Source of the DNA: Paenibacillus tyrphae
GTDB taxonomy: Bacteria; Bacillota; Bacilli; Paenibacillales; NBRC-103111
Assembly: GCF_024158745.1 (NCBI RefSeq)
Contig: NZ_JAMZAW010000034.1
Location: forward strand, 1-64,000
Direction: 5' to 3'
DNA length: 64,000 bases
A program made the position numbers and the translations under genes. The notes below the pieces were generated by a model. It was given only the letters and a program-made list of their open reading frames with translations. It was not told where the DNA came from and did no database searches. Positions 1-7,881 of the stretch are shown piece by piece; the stretch's first letter is position 1; each line of letters starts with the position of its first letter.

Positions 1-9
1 TTGCAACAT
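1..9 (-). CDS. start of a gene running off the left edge
   Basis: Only three codons are visible: an ATG whose complement is at 7-9, followed by TTG and CAA (Met-Leu-Gln). The start is credible because a near-perfect ribosome binding site (AAAGGAGGTG on the minus strand, around 17-28) lies at normal distance and a promoter-like TATAAT lies further upstream. A LexA-like box overlaps that promoter, so the product may be SOS-controlled. Nothing can be said of the protein itself. Confidence 0.5.
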
Positions 10-16
10 GCGGGAT

Positions 17-71
17 TCACCTCCTTTGGTGATTTTATGATAATTATAGTACATATGTTCGTATACATACA
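17..71 (-). promoter_or_regulatory. promoter with LexA/DinR-like box
   Basis: On the minus strand a TATAAT (43-48) stands upstream of the strong ribosome binding site; the -35 is weak. At 48-61 the minus strand reads CGAACATATGTACT. The Bacillus SOS box is CGAAC-N4-GTTCG, so this keeps the whole left half and three of five right-half bases. The box overlaps the -10, where a repressor would block initiation. LexA control is inferred. Confidence 0.4.
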
Positions 72-85
72 CAAGAGATGCTGAT

Positions 86-976
86 TCATCTCCCCCTTAT
101 CGAAGAGGGAGTCTTCTCAGCCTTAGCGATAAACAAACAGGTGAGCAACGAGACTAACGGCAGCTTCGTGACCATATCTTCAGGGAAAATAAACGGAAGA
201 AGCGGAAAGGCATAGATCGCCGGGAGCCGGATGCCAACAGTCATCGATAGCGCAAGCATCAACAGCATATCGAGCACCGTTATCAAAATTAACGAATGCA
301 AGGTAAGATACAGCAGCGTTCCGACCGCCGGAGATAGGGTCAGCCCTTGCTTCAAAGCCATTTTTCCGCTGTACATCGGCTTCTGAAGCGACTCGTACGC
401 GACAACAAGAACAGGCGGGATAACGGCGAGTTGTTGGTATCCGGCACTCCAGCATAAACCAATCCAGACGAAAGCCAGCGCTAATATTACGAGCATGTAT
501 TTGTACTGTATTTTCACTTTCTTTTCAAGGCCTTTATTCAGTCCAAATGCGAGAACCCCAAGCATCAACAGGAAGGTGAGCATAAAAACGATGATCACAA
601 AGGACCATTCGTTTGTATTTATGATCAACGGCAGCAGCCCTGTCGCAAGCGACGGCGCGAGGCTCGATTGTATCACCCGTAAAAAAAGCATCATCAGCAC
701 TAAGGCGAGCATGACTTTTCCAAGATAAGCAATAGGCATCTGATTGATCATCAAGCCGATCACAGCCGTTACCGTAGGCGCGATAACGATTTTCGATGGC
801 TGCCTGATCCATCCTGGCTCCCGATACACCCACATGGCAATCGCCATTGCCGCAATTTCCGGCAAAATCATTTCGTTATCTTGCAACAGCACCGCAGCCG
901 CAATCATGGCGACAATAAATGAAATGGCAATCACGTATGCAATTATCGTTGTTTTCTTTGAAACGGCAAAATCCAT
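86..976 (-). CDS. multi-pass membrane protein of unknown function
   Basis: A 296-residue, very hydrophobic protein with about eight to ten predicted membrane segments and short loops. After a basic N-terminus (about residues 1-12) the helices follow almost without break. A segment near residues 105-130, with Pro and Gly in SLAPSLATGLLPLI, recalls the repeated Pro-containing helices of HPP-type membrane proteins, but I do not recognise the family with confidence. Start is ATG after AAGGAGC. It is followed on the same strand by the gene at the left edge, which has its own promoter. A transporter or integral enzyme is possible. Confidence 0.7.
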   Translation of the reverse strand: MDFAVSKKTTIIAYVIAISFIVAMIAAAVLLQDNEMILPEIAAMAIAMWVYREPGWIRQPSKIVIAPTVTAVIGLMINQMPIAYLGKVMLALVLMMLFLRVIQSSLAPSLATGLLPLIINTNEWSFVIIVFMLTFLLMLGVLAFGLNKGLEKKVKIQYKYMLVILALAFVWIGLCWSAGYQQLAVIPPVLVVAYESLQKPMYSGKMALKQGLTLSPAVGTLLYLTLHSLILITVLDMLLMLALSMTVGIRLPAIYAFPLLPFIFPEDMVTKLPLVSLLTCLFIAKAEKTPSSIRGR

Positions 977-1108
977 GTTTCTAAGCTCCTTGTTCGTTAT
1001 ACCTCCGTGAATACCCGGTCGCGCCGAATATGTTTATTTACATTAACAGATTAGGCCAAAATGTAACCCTCCAATTTTAAACTTTTTTTGCAATCCAAAA
1101 ACGATCAA

Positions 1109-1136
1109 ACAAAAAAGCACGACCCCAAGGTCGTGC
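1109..1136 (-). terminator. intrinsic terminator, minus strand
   Basis: GCACGACC and GGTCGTGC (1117-1124 and 1129-1136) form a strong stem with a CCAA loop. On the minus strand it is followed by TTTTTTGTTT. It is the only good terminator downstream of the nitrilase gene but lies about 275 bases beyond its stop, on the far side of the inverted-repeat element at 1145-1347. Confidence 0.75.
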
Positions 1137-1144
1137 TGGAGCTT

Positions 1145-1347
1145 GTTGAGAAAGTGGGCAATGAGGTAATCGAGGTGTACGAGGGGGCGGGGTATCCACT
1201 TCCGACCGCTCTTGTCATCGGGAAATTTGATTGGAAGCCGCTTAGTAGCGGACATTTCCCGATAACAAAGGCGGCCGCTATCGCTTCTCCAGTGGATACC
1301 CCACCTCCGTATGCATCTCTATCTTCGTAAAAGCCCACTTTCTCAAC
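1145..1347. repeat. 203-bp imperfect inverted-repeat (MITE-like) element
   Basis: The ends are a perfect 15-bp inverted repeat (GTTGAGAAAGTGGGC at 1145-1159, complement at 1333-1347). Further in, the arms pair again over GGGGTATCCACT and over an ATCGGGAAAT block, and the centre holds a short palindrome around CCGCTTAGTAGCGG. Unmatched stretches still resemble each other, so the arms look like diverged copies. Copies of the terminator stem lie on both sides (1117-1136 and 1354-1370), as if a target had been duplicated. Short open frames here on both strands follow the repeat and are not taken as genes. Confidence 0.7.
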
Positions 1348-1410
1348 ACTCTGACGACCCAAGGTCGTGCAGAACGGCAGCTTGCGGTCACCACCGAATC
1401 CTGCATTCGG

Positions 1411-2370
1411 TCAGTTATGCATGCTAACGGTTCGTACCACTTCCTGCTTTTTATCGTTAACGATCAGTTGAAAAACATCCGGGCGGCTGTAATGGCCTGT
1501 AACATCGAAATCAAAGCGGCTCTGTACGACCTGGGAAAGATCCAGTGTTGCCATGAGGATGCCTTCCTGGTTGTAGAGCGGCTCAACGACATATTCGCCT
1601 AGCGGTCCGACAATCGCGCTTCCCCCTCTGCTCAACATGTCGGCGTCGTCCTTGATATCTTCGCAGCAAGCCAAATCCGCAGGATAAGATGCTTTGGTCG
1701 CAAACTGATTGCACGAAATGACAAAACAGCGGCCTTCGCAGGCAATATGCCTGATCGTCGCTTGCCACGTATCGCGGGCGTCTGCCGTGGGAGCCAGATA
1801 AATATCGATGCCTTGCGCGTACATGGCCATGCGGGCAAGCGGCATATAATTTTCCCAACAGATCAAGCCGCCGATTCGTCCAAAAGGAGTATCGATGACG
1901 GTAAGCGTACTGCCGTCCCCTTGTCCCCATAAAAGACGCTCGGAGCCCGTCGGAACAAGCTTGCGGTGTTTCCCCAGAAGAGTACCGTCCGGCCCAATGT
2001 ACACCATGGAATTGTACAACGTTCCGGTGCTAAATTCCCGGTCGCGCTCGACTACGCCGATGACCAGGTAAACCCCCAGCTCCTTCGCCAACTCGCCAAA
2101 AATTCCGGTTTCGGCCCCCGGGATGTCGATGGCGCTTGCCCAATAACGTTCCCAGTCCTTTCTCCCGTCGGCGCTACGGCTTCCCACCCGCGTACCGAAG
2201 CTTAAGCCTCGCGGATATCCCGGCAAGAAGACTTCGGGAAAAACAATCAAATTCGCCCCTTGCCCGGCCGCCTCTCTCGTCATATTTTCGATCTTGTCCA
2301 TGGCCGATTGCTTATCGAACAAGATGGGCGCCGCCTGAATGACGGCTACTTTCACGTGATGATTGTTCAT
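1411..2370 (-). CDS. nitrilase / carbon-nitrogen hydrolase
   Basis: A 319-residue enzyme of the nitrilase superfamily, branch 1 by appearance, hydrolysing an organic nitrile (or cyanide) to acid and ammonia. The Glu-Lys-Cys triad is visible: E46 in FPEVFLPGYP, K137 in HRKLVPTGSER and C171 in GGLICWENYMP. A long first insertion (GTRVGSRSADGRKDW) and the WEN after the cysteine fit true nitrilases rather than amidases. I start at ATG 2370, preceded by GGGGGAGGATGGA; an upstream in-frame extension of 38 residues lacks nitrilase character. Substrate cannot be read from sequence. It runs toward the inverted-repeat element and the terminator beyond. Confidence 0.85.
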   Translation of the reverse strand: MNNHHVKVAVIQAAPILFDKQSAMDKIENMTREAAGQGANLIVFPEVFLPGYPRGLSFGTRVGSRSADGRKDWERYWASAIDIPGAETGIFGELAKELGVYLVIGVVERDREFSTGTLYNSMVYIGPDGTLLGKHRKLVPTGSERLLWGQGDGSTLTVIDTPFGRIGGLICWENYMPLARMAMYAQGIDIYLAPTADARDTWQATIRHIACEGRCFVISCNQFATKASYPADLACCEDIKDDADMLSRGGSAIVGPLGEYVVEPLYNQEGILMATLDLSQVVQSRFDFDVTGHYSRPDVFQLIVNDKKQEVVRTVSMHN

Positions 2371-2532
2371 TCCATCCTCCCCCTCAAAGTTATTTATTCG
2401 TTTCCGGCACCAATCCCCGTCTCGCTCCTCGCCAAATTCCGACTTGATTACTATGATAAAAGAAAGGAGATGAAAATAAACCATCCAATCACGGATAAAT
2501 TACACCCGCCACATGAATGGCCGAAAGTCGTC

Positions 2533-4047
2533 TCAATCCGGAATAATGTACCCGGAACGCCTGCCTGGCGCCTTGTCTAGTTGCCGGGGAGCAGCGACAA
2601 CCTTGACCTTTTGGATGTCCGGATCTTCCGGTCCCTTTACCGGCAGACCGGCTTCCACATGCCGCTTGATATAATCTACGATTTCCCGGGTGATGACCTG
2701 TCCGGGCATCAAGATCGGAATACCCGGGGGATACACGTATACGAATTCAGAGATAATACGCCCGCAGGCTTGTTCCAGCGCCGCCTCTTCCGTAGGAGCA
2801 TAAAAAGCTTCTCTGGGCGTTAACCAAAAACGTGAAGCAGCAGGAATGACGGCGGCAGGAACACGCTTGTTGCATTTTCCTTCACCATGGAATGCATCTG
2901 ACAAATGCCGCAAAGCCTGAACCAGCCGGTGGACTTCCTGCTCCGTATCGCCCAGTGTGATCAGACACAAAATATTCGTTAGATCGCTCAGTTCAACTTC
3001 AAGCTTGCACGTTTCCCTTAACCACTGCTCCGCTTCATACCCGGTCAGGTTCAGCCGTTCCAGATGAATGCACAGTTTCGTCGGGTCGTAACGGAATACG
3101 CCGCTCTTTTCGCATATTTCCTCCCCATAGCAGTACAGTCCGGGAATCTCATTGATTCGACGCCGGGCCTCCTGAGCCAGTCGGATGGTTTGCCCCGTTA
3201 AGGCTTGTCCATGCAGAGCCAGCTGTCTTCTGGCGGTATCAAGCGAAGCCAGCAGCAGGTAAGAGGTCGATGTTGTCGTAAGCATGCTCATGACCGTACG
3301 AATTCGCCTGATGCTCACCCGGTTGCCTTGGACATTCAGAATCGAGCTCTGCGTCATCGAGCCTCCAAGCTTATGAACGCTGGTTGCAGCCATATCCGCA
3401 CCTGCTTGCATCGCGGACATAGGCAGCTGCTCGTGAAAATGAAGTAGCGTCCCGTGCGCCTCGTCGACCAGGACCGGAATGTTGTAGCTGTGGACAAGCT
3501 CAACCATCTGCCGCAAATCAATGCTGGTCCCGTAATACGTCGGGTTGATGAGGAGCACAGCTTTCACATCCGGGTTTCTTGTTATGGCTTGCCGAATCGA
3601 CTCCGTGGTTACCCCATGCTCAATGCCGAGCCGCCCATCCTTCTCCGGCTCCACCCATACGGGAATCGCTCCCGCAAAGATGACGGCGGACAAAATGGAT
3701 TTGTGCGCGTTGCGTGGAAGGATGATGGTATCGCCGGGAGAGCAGACGGACATAATCATCGTCATGATAGCCCCTGTAGTCCCTTGAACGGAAAATAACG
3801 TATGGTCCGCTCCGAACGCGTCCGCCGCCAATTGCTCGGCCTCTCGAATCGCCCCCGTCGGCTGGTGAAGATCGTCGAGCGGAACAATATTGATCAGGTC
3901 TATGGACAAAGTATTATCACCCACAAAAGCCCGAAATGCCGGGTCAGCTCCTCTCCCTTTTTTGTGGCCCGGAATGTGGAATTGCAGCGGATCGTTGGCG
4001 ACGTGCTGCATCAATGCCGTGAACAACGGCGTTCTGTGATGATCCAT
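2533..4047 (-). CDS. speA: arginine decarboxylase, SpeA type
   Basis: PLP-dependent Orn/Lys/Arg decarboxylase of about 504 residues, very similar in layout to B. subtilis SpeA, which makes agmatine for polyamine synthesis. Visible are the N-terminal FHIPGHKKG, the cofactor region FSVQGTTGA, the carboxylate/PLP segment VDEAHGTLLHFH, the Schiff-base lysine in SVHKLGGS, and the C-terminal VYPPGIPI. Two ATGs compete: 4053, touching the ribosome binding site, and 4047, with AAGGAAGG six bases away. I prefer the second. The gene is single and divergent from the DapA-like gene. Confidence 0.88.
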   Translation of the reverse strand: MDHHRTPLFTALMQHVANDPLQFHIPGHKKGRGADPAFRAFVGDNTLSIDLINIVPLDDLHQPTGAIREAEQLAADAFGADHTLFSVQGTTGAIMTMIMSVCSPGDTIILPRNAHKSILSAVIFAGAIPVWVEPEKDGRLGIEHGVTTESIRQAITRNPDVKAVLLINPTYYGTSIDLRQMVELVHSYNIPVLVDEAHGTLLHFHEQLPMSAMQAGADMAATSVHKLGGSMTQSSILNVQGNRVSIRRIRTVMSMLTTTSTSYLLLASLDTARRQLALHGQALTGQTIRLAQEARRRINEIPGLYCYGEEICEKSGVFRYDPTKLCIHLERLNLTGYEAEQWLRETCKLEVELSDLTNILCLITLGDTEQEVHRLVQALRHLSDAFHGEGKCNKRVPAAVIPAASRFWLTPREAFYAPTEEAALEQACGRIISEFVYVYPPGIPILMPGQVITREIVDYIKRHVEAGLPVKGPEDPDIQKVKVVAAPRQLDKAPGRRSGYIIPD

Positions 4048-4270
4048 GTCCATCCTTCCTTTCAGTCGCGTTTTCCCAGTTGATCAAACCCGAATATAAC
4101 GGCTATGCTTCGGCGAGTAACCATCCATTCCGCTTTTTTCTGCACCAGCCGCTTCCCCAGTCGAACCGGATTGGTATAGGAATTCTCCAATTGGGGGGTT
4201 ACTTTTGGGGAGAAATGATTTACATTCATTAGCATGCATCGCATCATGGGGAGAACGGAGGTGGAACGCT

Positions 4271-5161
4271 GTGCTTACAGAGGAAACATTACGCGGTGTG
4301 ATGGTTCCCGTTGTTACGCCTTTTGACCACAGCGGGGAGTTGGATATCCGATCGTTTGAAGAACTGATTCGGCGATTGGTGAGCAAGGGAATTCACGGAT
4401 TGATCGTCAATGGAACGATTGGAGAATCCCCGGTGCTTGAATCCCGCGAGTTCGAAATCCTTATCGCCGCTGCGCGCAGTGCAATCGCAGCATCGCGAGC
4501 CATCCCGCTGATTGTTGGGACAGGTGCAAGCAGCACTTCAGCGGCCGTTAGAAGAACGGCTCTAGCCAAATCTCTTGGAGCAGATGCCGCTCTCGTTGCC
4601 GCGCCCGATTCCCATTTTCTATCGCAGCAAGCCGTCATTCGGCATTATCAAGCTCTAGCCGAAGCGGACCTGCCCATTATTTTGTGCGATCCCCCTCATC
4701 GTGCCGGAGTCTCGCTGGATCTGGAAACGGTAAAAGTCATTATGGGAATGGAGCATGTGATTGGACTGAAAGAGGGTACAGGCAAAATAAGGCGTATGTT
4801 TCGGCTGGCCCGAAGCATGCCCAAGCCAGTCTTATGCGGGGAGGATGAGCTTTTTTTCGCTTCGCTGTGCTGCGGCGCCAAAGGAGGAATTCTGGCAAGC
4901 GCCAACCTGGATAGCGAGCAGTTTGTGCAGGTGTACGAGCTTTTCCGGGCAGGAAAAATAGACGATTCCAAGCAGTTGTTTCATCAGCTGTTGCCGCTTG
5001 TTCAATTTCTGTTCTCGGAGCCGACTCCCGCTCCATTGAAATGGCTCCTCACTCAGCGCGGATATATCCGCTCGGACCGACTCCGCCTGCCTATGACATC
5101 GTTCGGCCGCGAAGCCGACAGGAAGCATTCTCGCCCGTTACAAGGAAGCATGTGGAAATAA
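4271..5161 (+). CDS. DapA/NAL-family aldolase-like protein with altered active site
   Basis: A 296-residue TIM-barrel protein of the dihydrodipicolinate synthase/N-acetylneuraminate lyase family; length is normal. The Schiff-base lysine is kept (K167, IGLKEGTG) and the pyruvate-binding loop is recognisable (NGTIGES). The DapA proton-relay residues are not: the second Thr of GTTGE is Ile50, the Tyr of the YYN segment is Ser114, and the Tyr of LYNVP is Cys139 (LCDPPHRAG). A standard DapA reaction is therefore doubtful; another aldolase, lyase or non-catalytic role is possible. Start is GTG with GGAGG nine bases upstream. It is divergent from speA and followed by a histidine phosphatase. Confidence 0.8.
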   Translation: MLTEETLRGVMVPVVTPFDHSGELDIRSFEELIRRLVSKGIHGLIVNGTIGESPVLESREFEILIAAARSAIAASRAIPLIVGTGASSTSAAVRRTALAKSLGADAALVAAPDSHFLSQQAVIRHYQALAEADLPIILCDPPHRAGVSLDLETVKVIMGMEHVIGLKEGTGKIRRMFRLARSMPKPVLCGEDELFFASLCCGAKGGILASANLDSEQFVQVYELFRAGKIDDSKQLFHQLLPLVQFLFSEPTPAPLKWLLTQRGYIRSDRLRLPMTSFGREADRKHSRPLQGSMWK

Positions 5162-5212
5162 TCCGGCAAACAGGCCTAAGATAACCTACACCAGGAGGAG
5201 GCACTTTACATC

Positions 5213-5830
5213 ATGCAAACGACGATATATTTAACCCGACACGGTCAAACGGAATGGAATTCGAAGAAGAAACTGCAAGGCCATCTGGATTCGCCTCTGA
5301 CCGACTACGGGATGCGGCAAGCCGAATGGTTGAAGGAGCGCTTGGAGAATGTCCACTTTGATGCCATTTATTCCAGCTCCAGCCCCAGGGCATTCCACAC
5401 AGCTCGAATTATCTCGGGAAATCGTCCCGCATCAATCTCAACGCTCGATTCGCTCAAAGAAATTAATATGGGACTGTGGGAAGGTCAACAAATCGACCAT
5501 ATTCAACAACAATTTCCCATCCAGTACGATCATTTCTTGAATGAGCCACATTTGTACCGTCCTACAGGTCATGGAGAAAGCTATTCGCAATTACTCGAAA
5601 GAACGATCCCCGCGCTTAACCATATTCTTGCAGAGCATAAAGGCCAGCAAGTGCTTATCGTAACTCACCGGATCACTTTAAAAGTCATCATGAGTTATTT
5701 TATGGGGAAGCCGCTGCATGAGATCGGAGGCATGCCCGATATCCACCCGACTGCTCTATGCAAAATTATTGTGAATGACGATGTGCCAAAAGTCGAATTG
5801 TATGGCGACACCTCGCATTATCGGGAATAA
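5213..5830 (+). CDS. histidine phosphatase family protein (PhoE/GpmB-like)
   Basis: A 205-residue member of the phosphoglycerate-mutase-like clade. The phosphohistidine motif TRHGQTEWN is at about residues 8-16, the RAFHTA segment carries a conserved Arg, the acid EINMGLWEG follows, and the second catalytic His is in VTHRITLK. This set fits the broad-specificity cofactor-independent phosphatases (B. subtilis PhoE/YhfR) rather than glycolytic mutase. The start has an AGGAGGAGG ribosome binding site. It probably forms a two-gene unit with the DapA-like gene 51 bases upstream; the substrate is unknown. Confidence 0.85.
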   Translation: MQTTIYLTRHGQTEWNSKKKLQGHLDSPLTDYGMRQAEWLKERLENVHFDAIYSSSSPRAFHTARIISGNRPASISTLDSLKEINMGLWEGQQIDHIQQQFPIQYDHFLNEPHLYRPTGHGESYSQLLERTIPALNHILAEHKGQQVLIVTHRITLKVIMSYFMGKPLHEIGGMPDIHPTALCKIIVNDDVPKVELYGDTSHYRE

Positions 5831-5884
5831 TCCCTCAGGCCCAAGCGGCGGCGACCGTTCTCGGGAGCTGCCGACCTTGAGTTA

Positions 5885-6037
5885 TTACGATAATTCTTCT
5901 GTATTTATCATATGTTTAATTTCATTGTCTTGCGAAATTTCCGGTATAAGCCGCTCTAATGGTCTTGGGTACATATTCATGTTATGTAGTTCTTGCAGTT
6001 CAATCCATTTGTAGACGATCCCTATGTCTTCTTCCAT
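5885..6037 (-). pseudogene. NUDIX-like C-terminal remnant
   Basis: A 50-codon frame contains VYKWIELQELHNMNMYPRPL, which resembles the C-terminal end of NUDIX hydrolases (W-x-x-L-x-E-L and a closing helix). No NUDIX box and no N-terminal half are found upstream; other frames there are closed by stops. It looks like the tail of a decayed gene, next to another decayed gene. A short real protein cannot be excluded, as an ATG begins the frame, but there is no convincing ribosome binding site. Confidence 0.4.
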
Positions 6038-6112
6038 TTCACTAGTCCTGTTTGCAACACTTTCTGCTTGATACGACCTTCACGAACTGCCCTAATACCA
6101 TGGATACTCCCA

Positions 6113-6552
6113 TTAAACTAAAAAATGAATGACCTTGTCCGCTATTGTCTTGGTTATCCCTGTCTCAAAACTTGTTTCCACCAGGTGATCGTTTAACTCC
6201 CCCATCTCTTCTTCATCGTCAATAATCACAAACTTATCGACTTCCGAACCAATATTCAAAATATGGTTTAAATACTCTTAATTTCTTTGCCCCGTATAGC
6301 CCCTTCGATAATTGGCGTCATTCCAACTACTTTCTTTATTCCGTTGATTTCAAAAATAGATTGTAACTGTTTTAAAGTTCTACCTTCTCTCCAAGACGAG
6401 CTGACTACAATTTTCGCTTCCGTTTTTTCAAGTATCTCTTGTAAATTCCTGACGCATTCCGGATCAAACTCATGTCCAAAATATTTCCTGCTCTGCACCA
6501 TATGTCTTGAAGTTACCAGTACCCCATCAATATCCAGAAAAATTAGTTTCAT
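6113..6552 (-). pseudogene. HAD-like hydrolase, broken by one frameshift
   Basis: The first 94 codons give a HAD-type domain: FLDIDGVLVTSR (nucleophile Asp and DxD-like start), VVSSSWREG (motif II Ser) and RGKEIK. The frame then ends at 6268. Losing one G near 6273-6278 explains it: the next frame continues as EYLNHIL and then FVIIDDEEEMGELNDH, the motif-IV acids expected there, ending LVETSFETGIT at 6113. The two halves resemble the HAD domain found in Swiss-Army-Knife RNA-repair-type proteins and their small stand-alone relatives. It is either a recent pseudogene or a one-base sequence error. Confidence 0.7.
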
Positions 6553-6662
6553 TGTTTACCTCGAATAATCTGTTGTTCGAACAGGCTCCAGGATTTGCCA
6601 CTGCCTTTCCAAAATCTTCTTCCCCCATTCTAGCACACTTTTTAACGATGAAAGTCCTTATT

Positions 6663-6690
6663 TTGTCAAGACTGGCTTCTGGAGTATAAT
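6663..6690 (+). promoter_or_regulatory. sigma-A promoter for the SUKH gene
   Basis: TTGTCA (6663-6668) and a perfect TATAAT (6685-6690) are separated by 16 bases, 36 bases upstream of the start codon of the SUKH-family gene. Confidence 0.65.
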
Positions 6691-6725
6691 AACAACGAAC
6701 ATGGAAAACGGGAGGAAAAAATCCG

Positions 6726-7211
6726 ATGACGGAATCAGTGCAAGAGTCCTTGTCGATCGAAGAAATCGAATCGAAATTGGGAATCGTATTCCCCGCTAGC
6801 TATAAACAAATGCTTCAGGACCTCGAAAACAGCGATAACGGCTGGCTGAAAGAGTACCAACTAGAGGATTTTAACGGATACACGGAGTGGTCGATTCGCT
6901 TCATCCGGCCGTGCTCCTCCTACATGGATAGTATCGAGACGGTGAACGAATTAGTCCCGGAACCCTATACAATCATTCCATTCGCTTGGAGCGTAAGCAG
7001 CGGCAATTGGCTCGTGTTCGATTACCGGAAGGCGAATGCGGAGCCCCCGATTATGTATATCGATCATGAAATCGCGGTAGTTAAAGAGGATGCGGAAGAA
7101 TGCGCCAGGGAAGTCAATAAAACGGCAGAAGAAGTGTTGGAAGAAAATTTGACCGCTTTATGCGGTTCATTTGAAATCTTGCGAGGCGCCTTGCAGTTGC
7201 AGACAGATTAG
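6726..7211 (+). CDS. SMI1/KNR4 (SUKH) family protein, likely orphan immunity protein
   Basis: A 161-residue soluble acidic protein. The N-terminal IEEIESKLGIVFPASYKQML is the classic SUKH opening (helix, then the FPxxYKxxL turn), and SSGNWLVFDYR with PPIMYIDHE fits the conserved core strands. SUKH proteins commonly neutralise polymorphic or contact-dependent nuclease toxins; no toxin gene is nearby, so it may be an orphan or have a housekeeping role. ATG start with GGGAGG ten bases upstream and a clear sigma-A promoter. The gene ends at a strong hairpin shared with the convergent gene. Confidence 0.8.
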   Translation: MTESVQESLSIEEIESKLGIVFPASYKQMLQDLENSDNGWLKEYQLEDFNGYTEWSIRFIRPCSSYMDSIETVNELVPEPYTIIPFAWSVSSGNWLVFDYRKANAEPPIMYIDHEIAVVKEDAEECAREVNKTAEEVLEENLTALCGSFEILRGALQLQTD

Positions 7212-7236
7212 TTGCCAGTTGGAAAATAAATGGCAA

Positions 7237-7265
7237 GGGCCCAATTTCATTAAAAAATTGGGCCC
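7237..7265. terminator. bidirectional hairpin between convergent genes
   Basis: GGGCCCAATTT and AAATTGGGCCC form a perfect 11-bp stem with a 7-base loop between the SUKH gene and the convergent gene at 7274-7834. The A/T pairs at the inner end and the lack of a long U tract make it a modest terminator in either direction. Confidence 0.55.
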
Positions 7266-7273
7266 GCGTGCAT

Positions 7274-7834
7274 TCAGGCAAGCTCTTCCTGCACAATTTC
7301 GATTTTATCTCCGTTGTTATTTACGACATCTATCACCAGCGCATCATATCCGTTGCGCTTCGCCTCGTCAAAATCGACTCGTTCGCCGCTAATCAATTCA
7401 AGCTGCCCGTCTTCGTCCACATCATCCGCAAATTCTTCGTCCCAATCGACATTATAGTAAGCCGTGATGTAAATCTCAAAGGTATCCTCACCATCTTTGC
7501 CCAGATAGGGCAATAAAGGCGTCCGGTTGTTTTGCTCCTCGGCCGTATAGGTATCGCACAGCATAGCGTTATAGCCATGTTTGCAACCGTCGAACAGAAG
7601 GTAACGTTCACCGTCAACCGGATCCTCGGCAACAATCAGTTGAGGAGCAAAATCGGTCACCGCAATCAGATCATCCATCAGCTCTCCGTAATAATAAATA
7701 CGAAACTGGGTACGGCCTTCTTTTGTCTGCAACTTACCTGTCCATTCTTGCTCCATCCAATTTTCCGGTTTTTCAGCTATGGTAACTCCTTCGAGATAAG
7801 CTGGTCCGGGTCTGTGCGATTTTTGGTTAGACAT
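7274..7834 (-). CDS. unrecognised acidic cytoplasmic protein
   Basis: A 186-residue, strongly acidic protein with no signal peptide or membrane segment. Aromatic strand-like segments (FRIYYYGELMDDL, FEIYITAYYNVDWD) are mixed with acidic runs such as FADDVDEDGQ. The composition and its place among small accessory genes resemble immunity or regulatory partners, but I recognise no family. The gene is convergent to the SUKH gene. ATG start with GAAAGGAAAGCAGCAT upstream. Confidence 0.6.
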   Translation of the reverse strand: MSNQKSHRPGPAYLEGVTIAEKPENWMEQEWTGKLQTKEGRTQFRIYYYGELMDDLIAVTDFAPQLIVAEDPVDGERYLLFDGCKHGYNAMLCDTYTAEEQNNRTPLLPYLGKDGEDTFEIYITAYYNVDWDEEFADDVDEDGQLELISGERVDFDEAKRNGYDALVIDVVNNNGDKIEIVQEELA

Positions 7835-7881
7835 ATGCTGCTTTCCTTTCTAGAAATCTGATTTATGTACCGACAACTCTC

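Noticed and set aside
1088-1362. Short frames on both strands within the inverted-repeat element
   Set aside because: Their similarity to each other reflects the DNA inverted repeat, not two related proteins.
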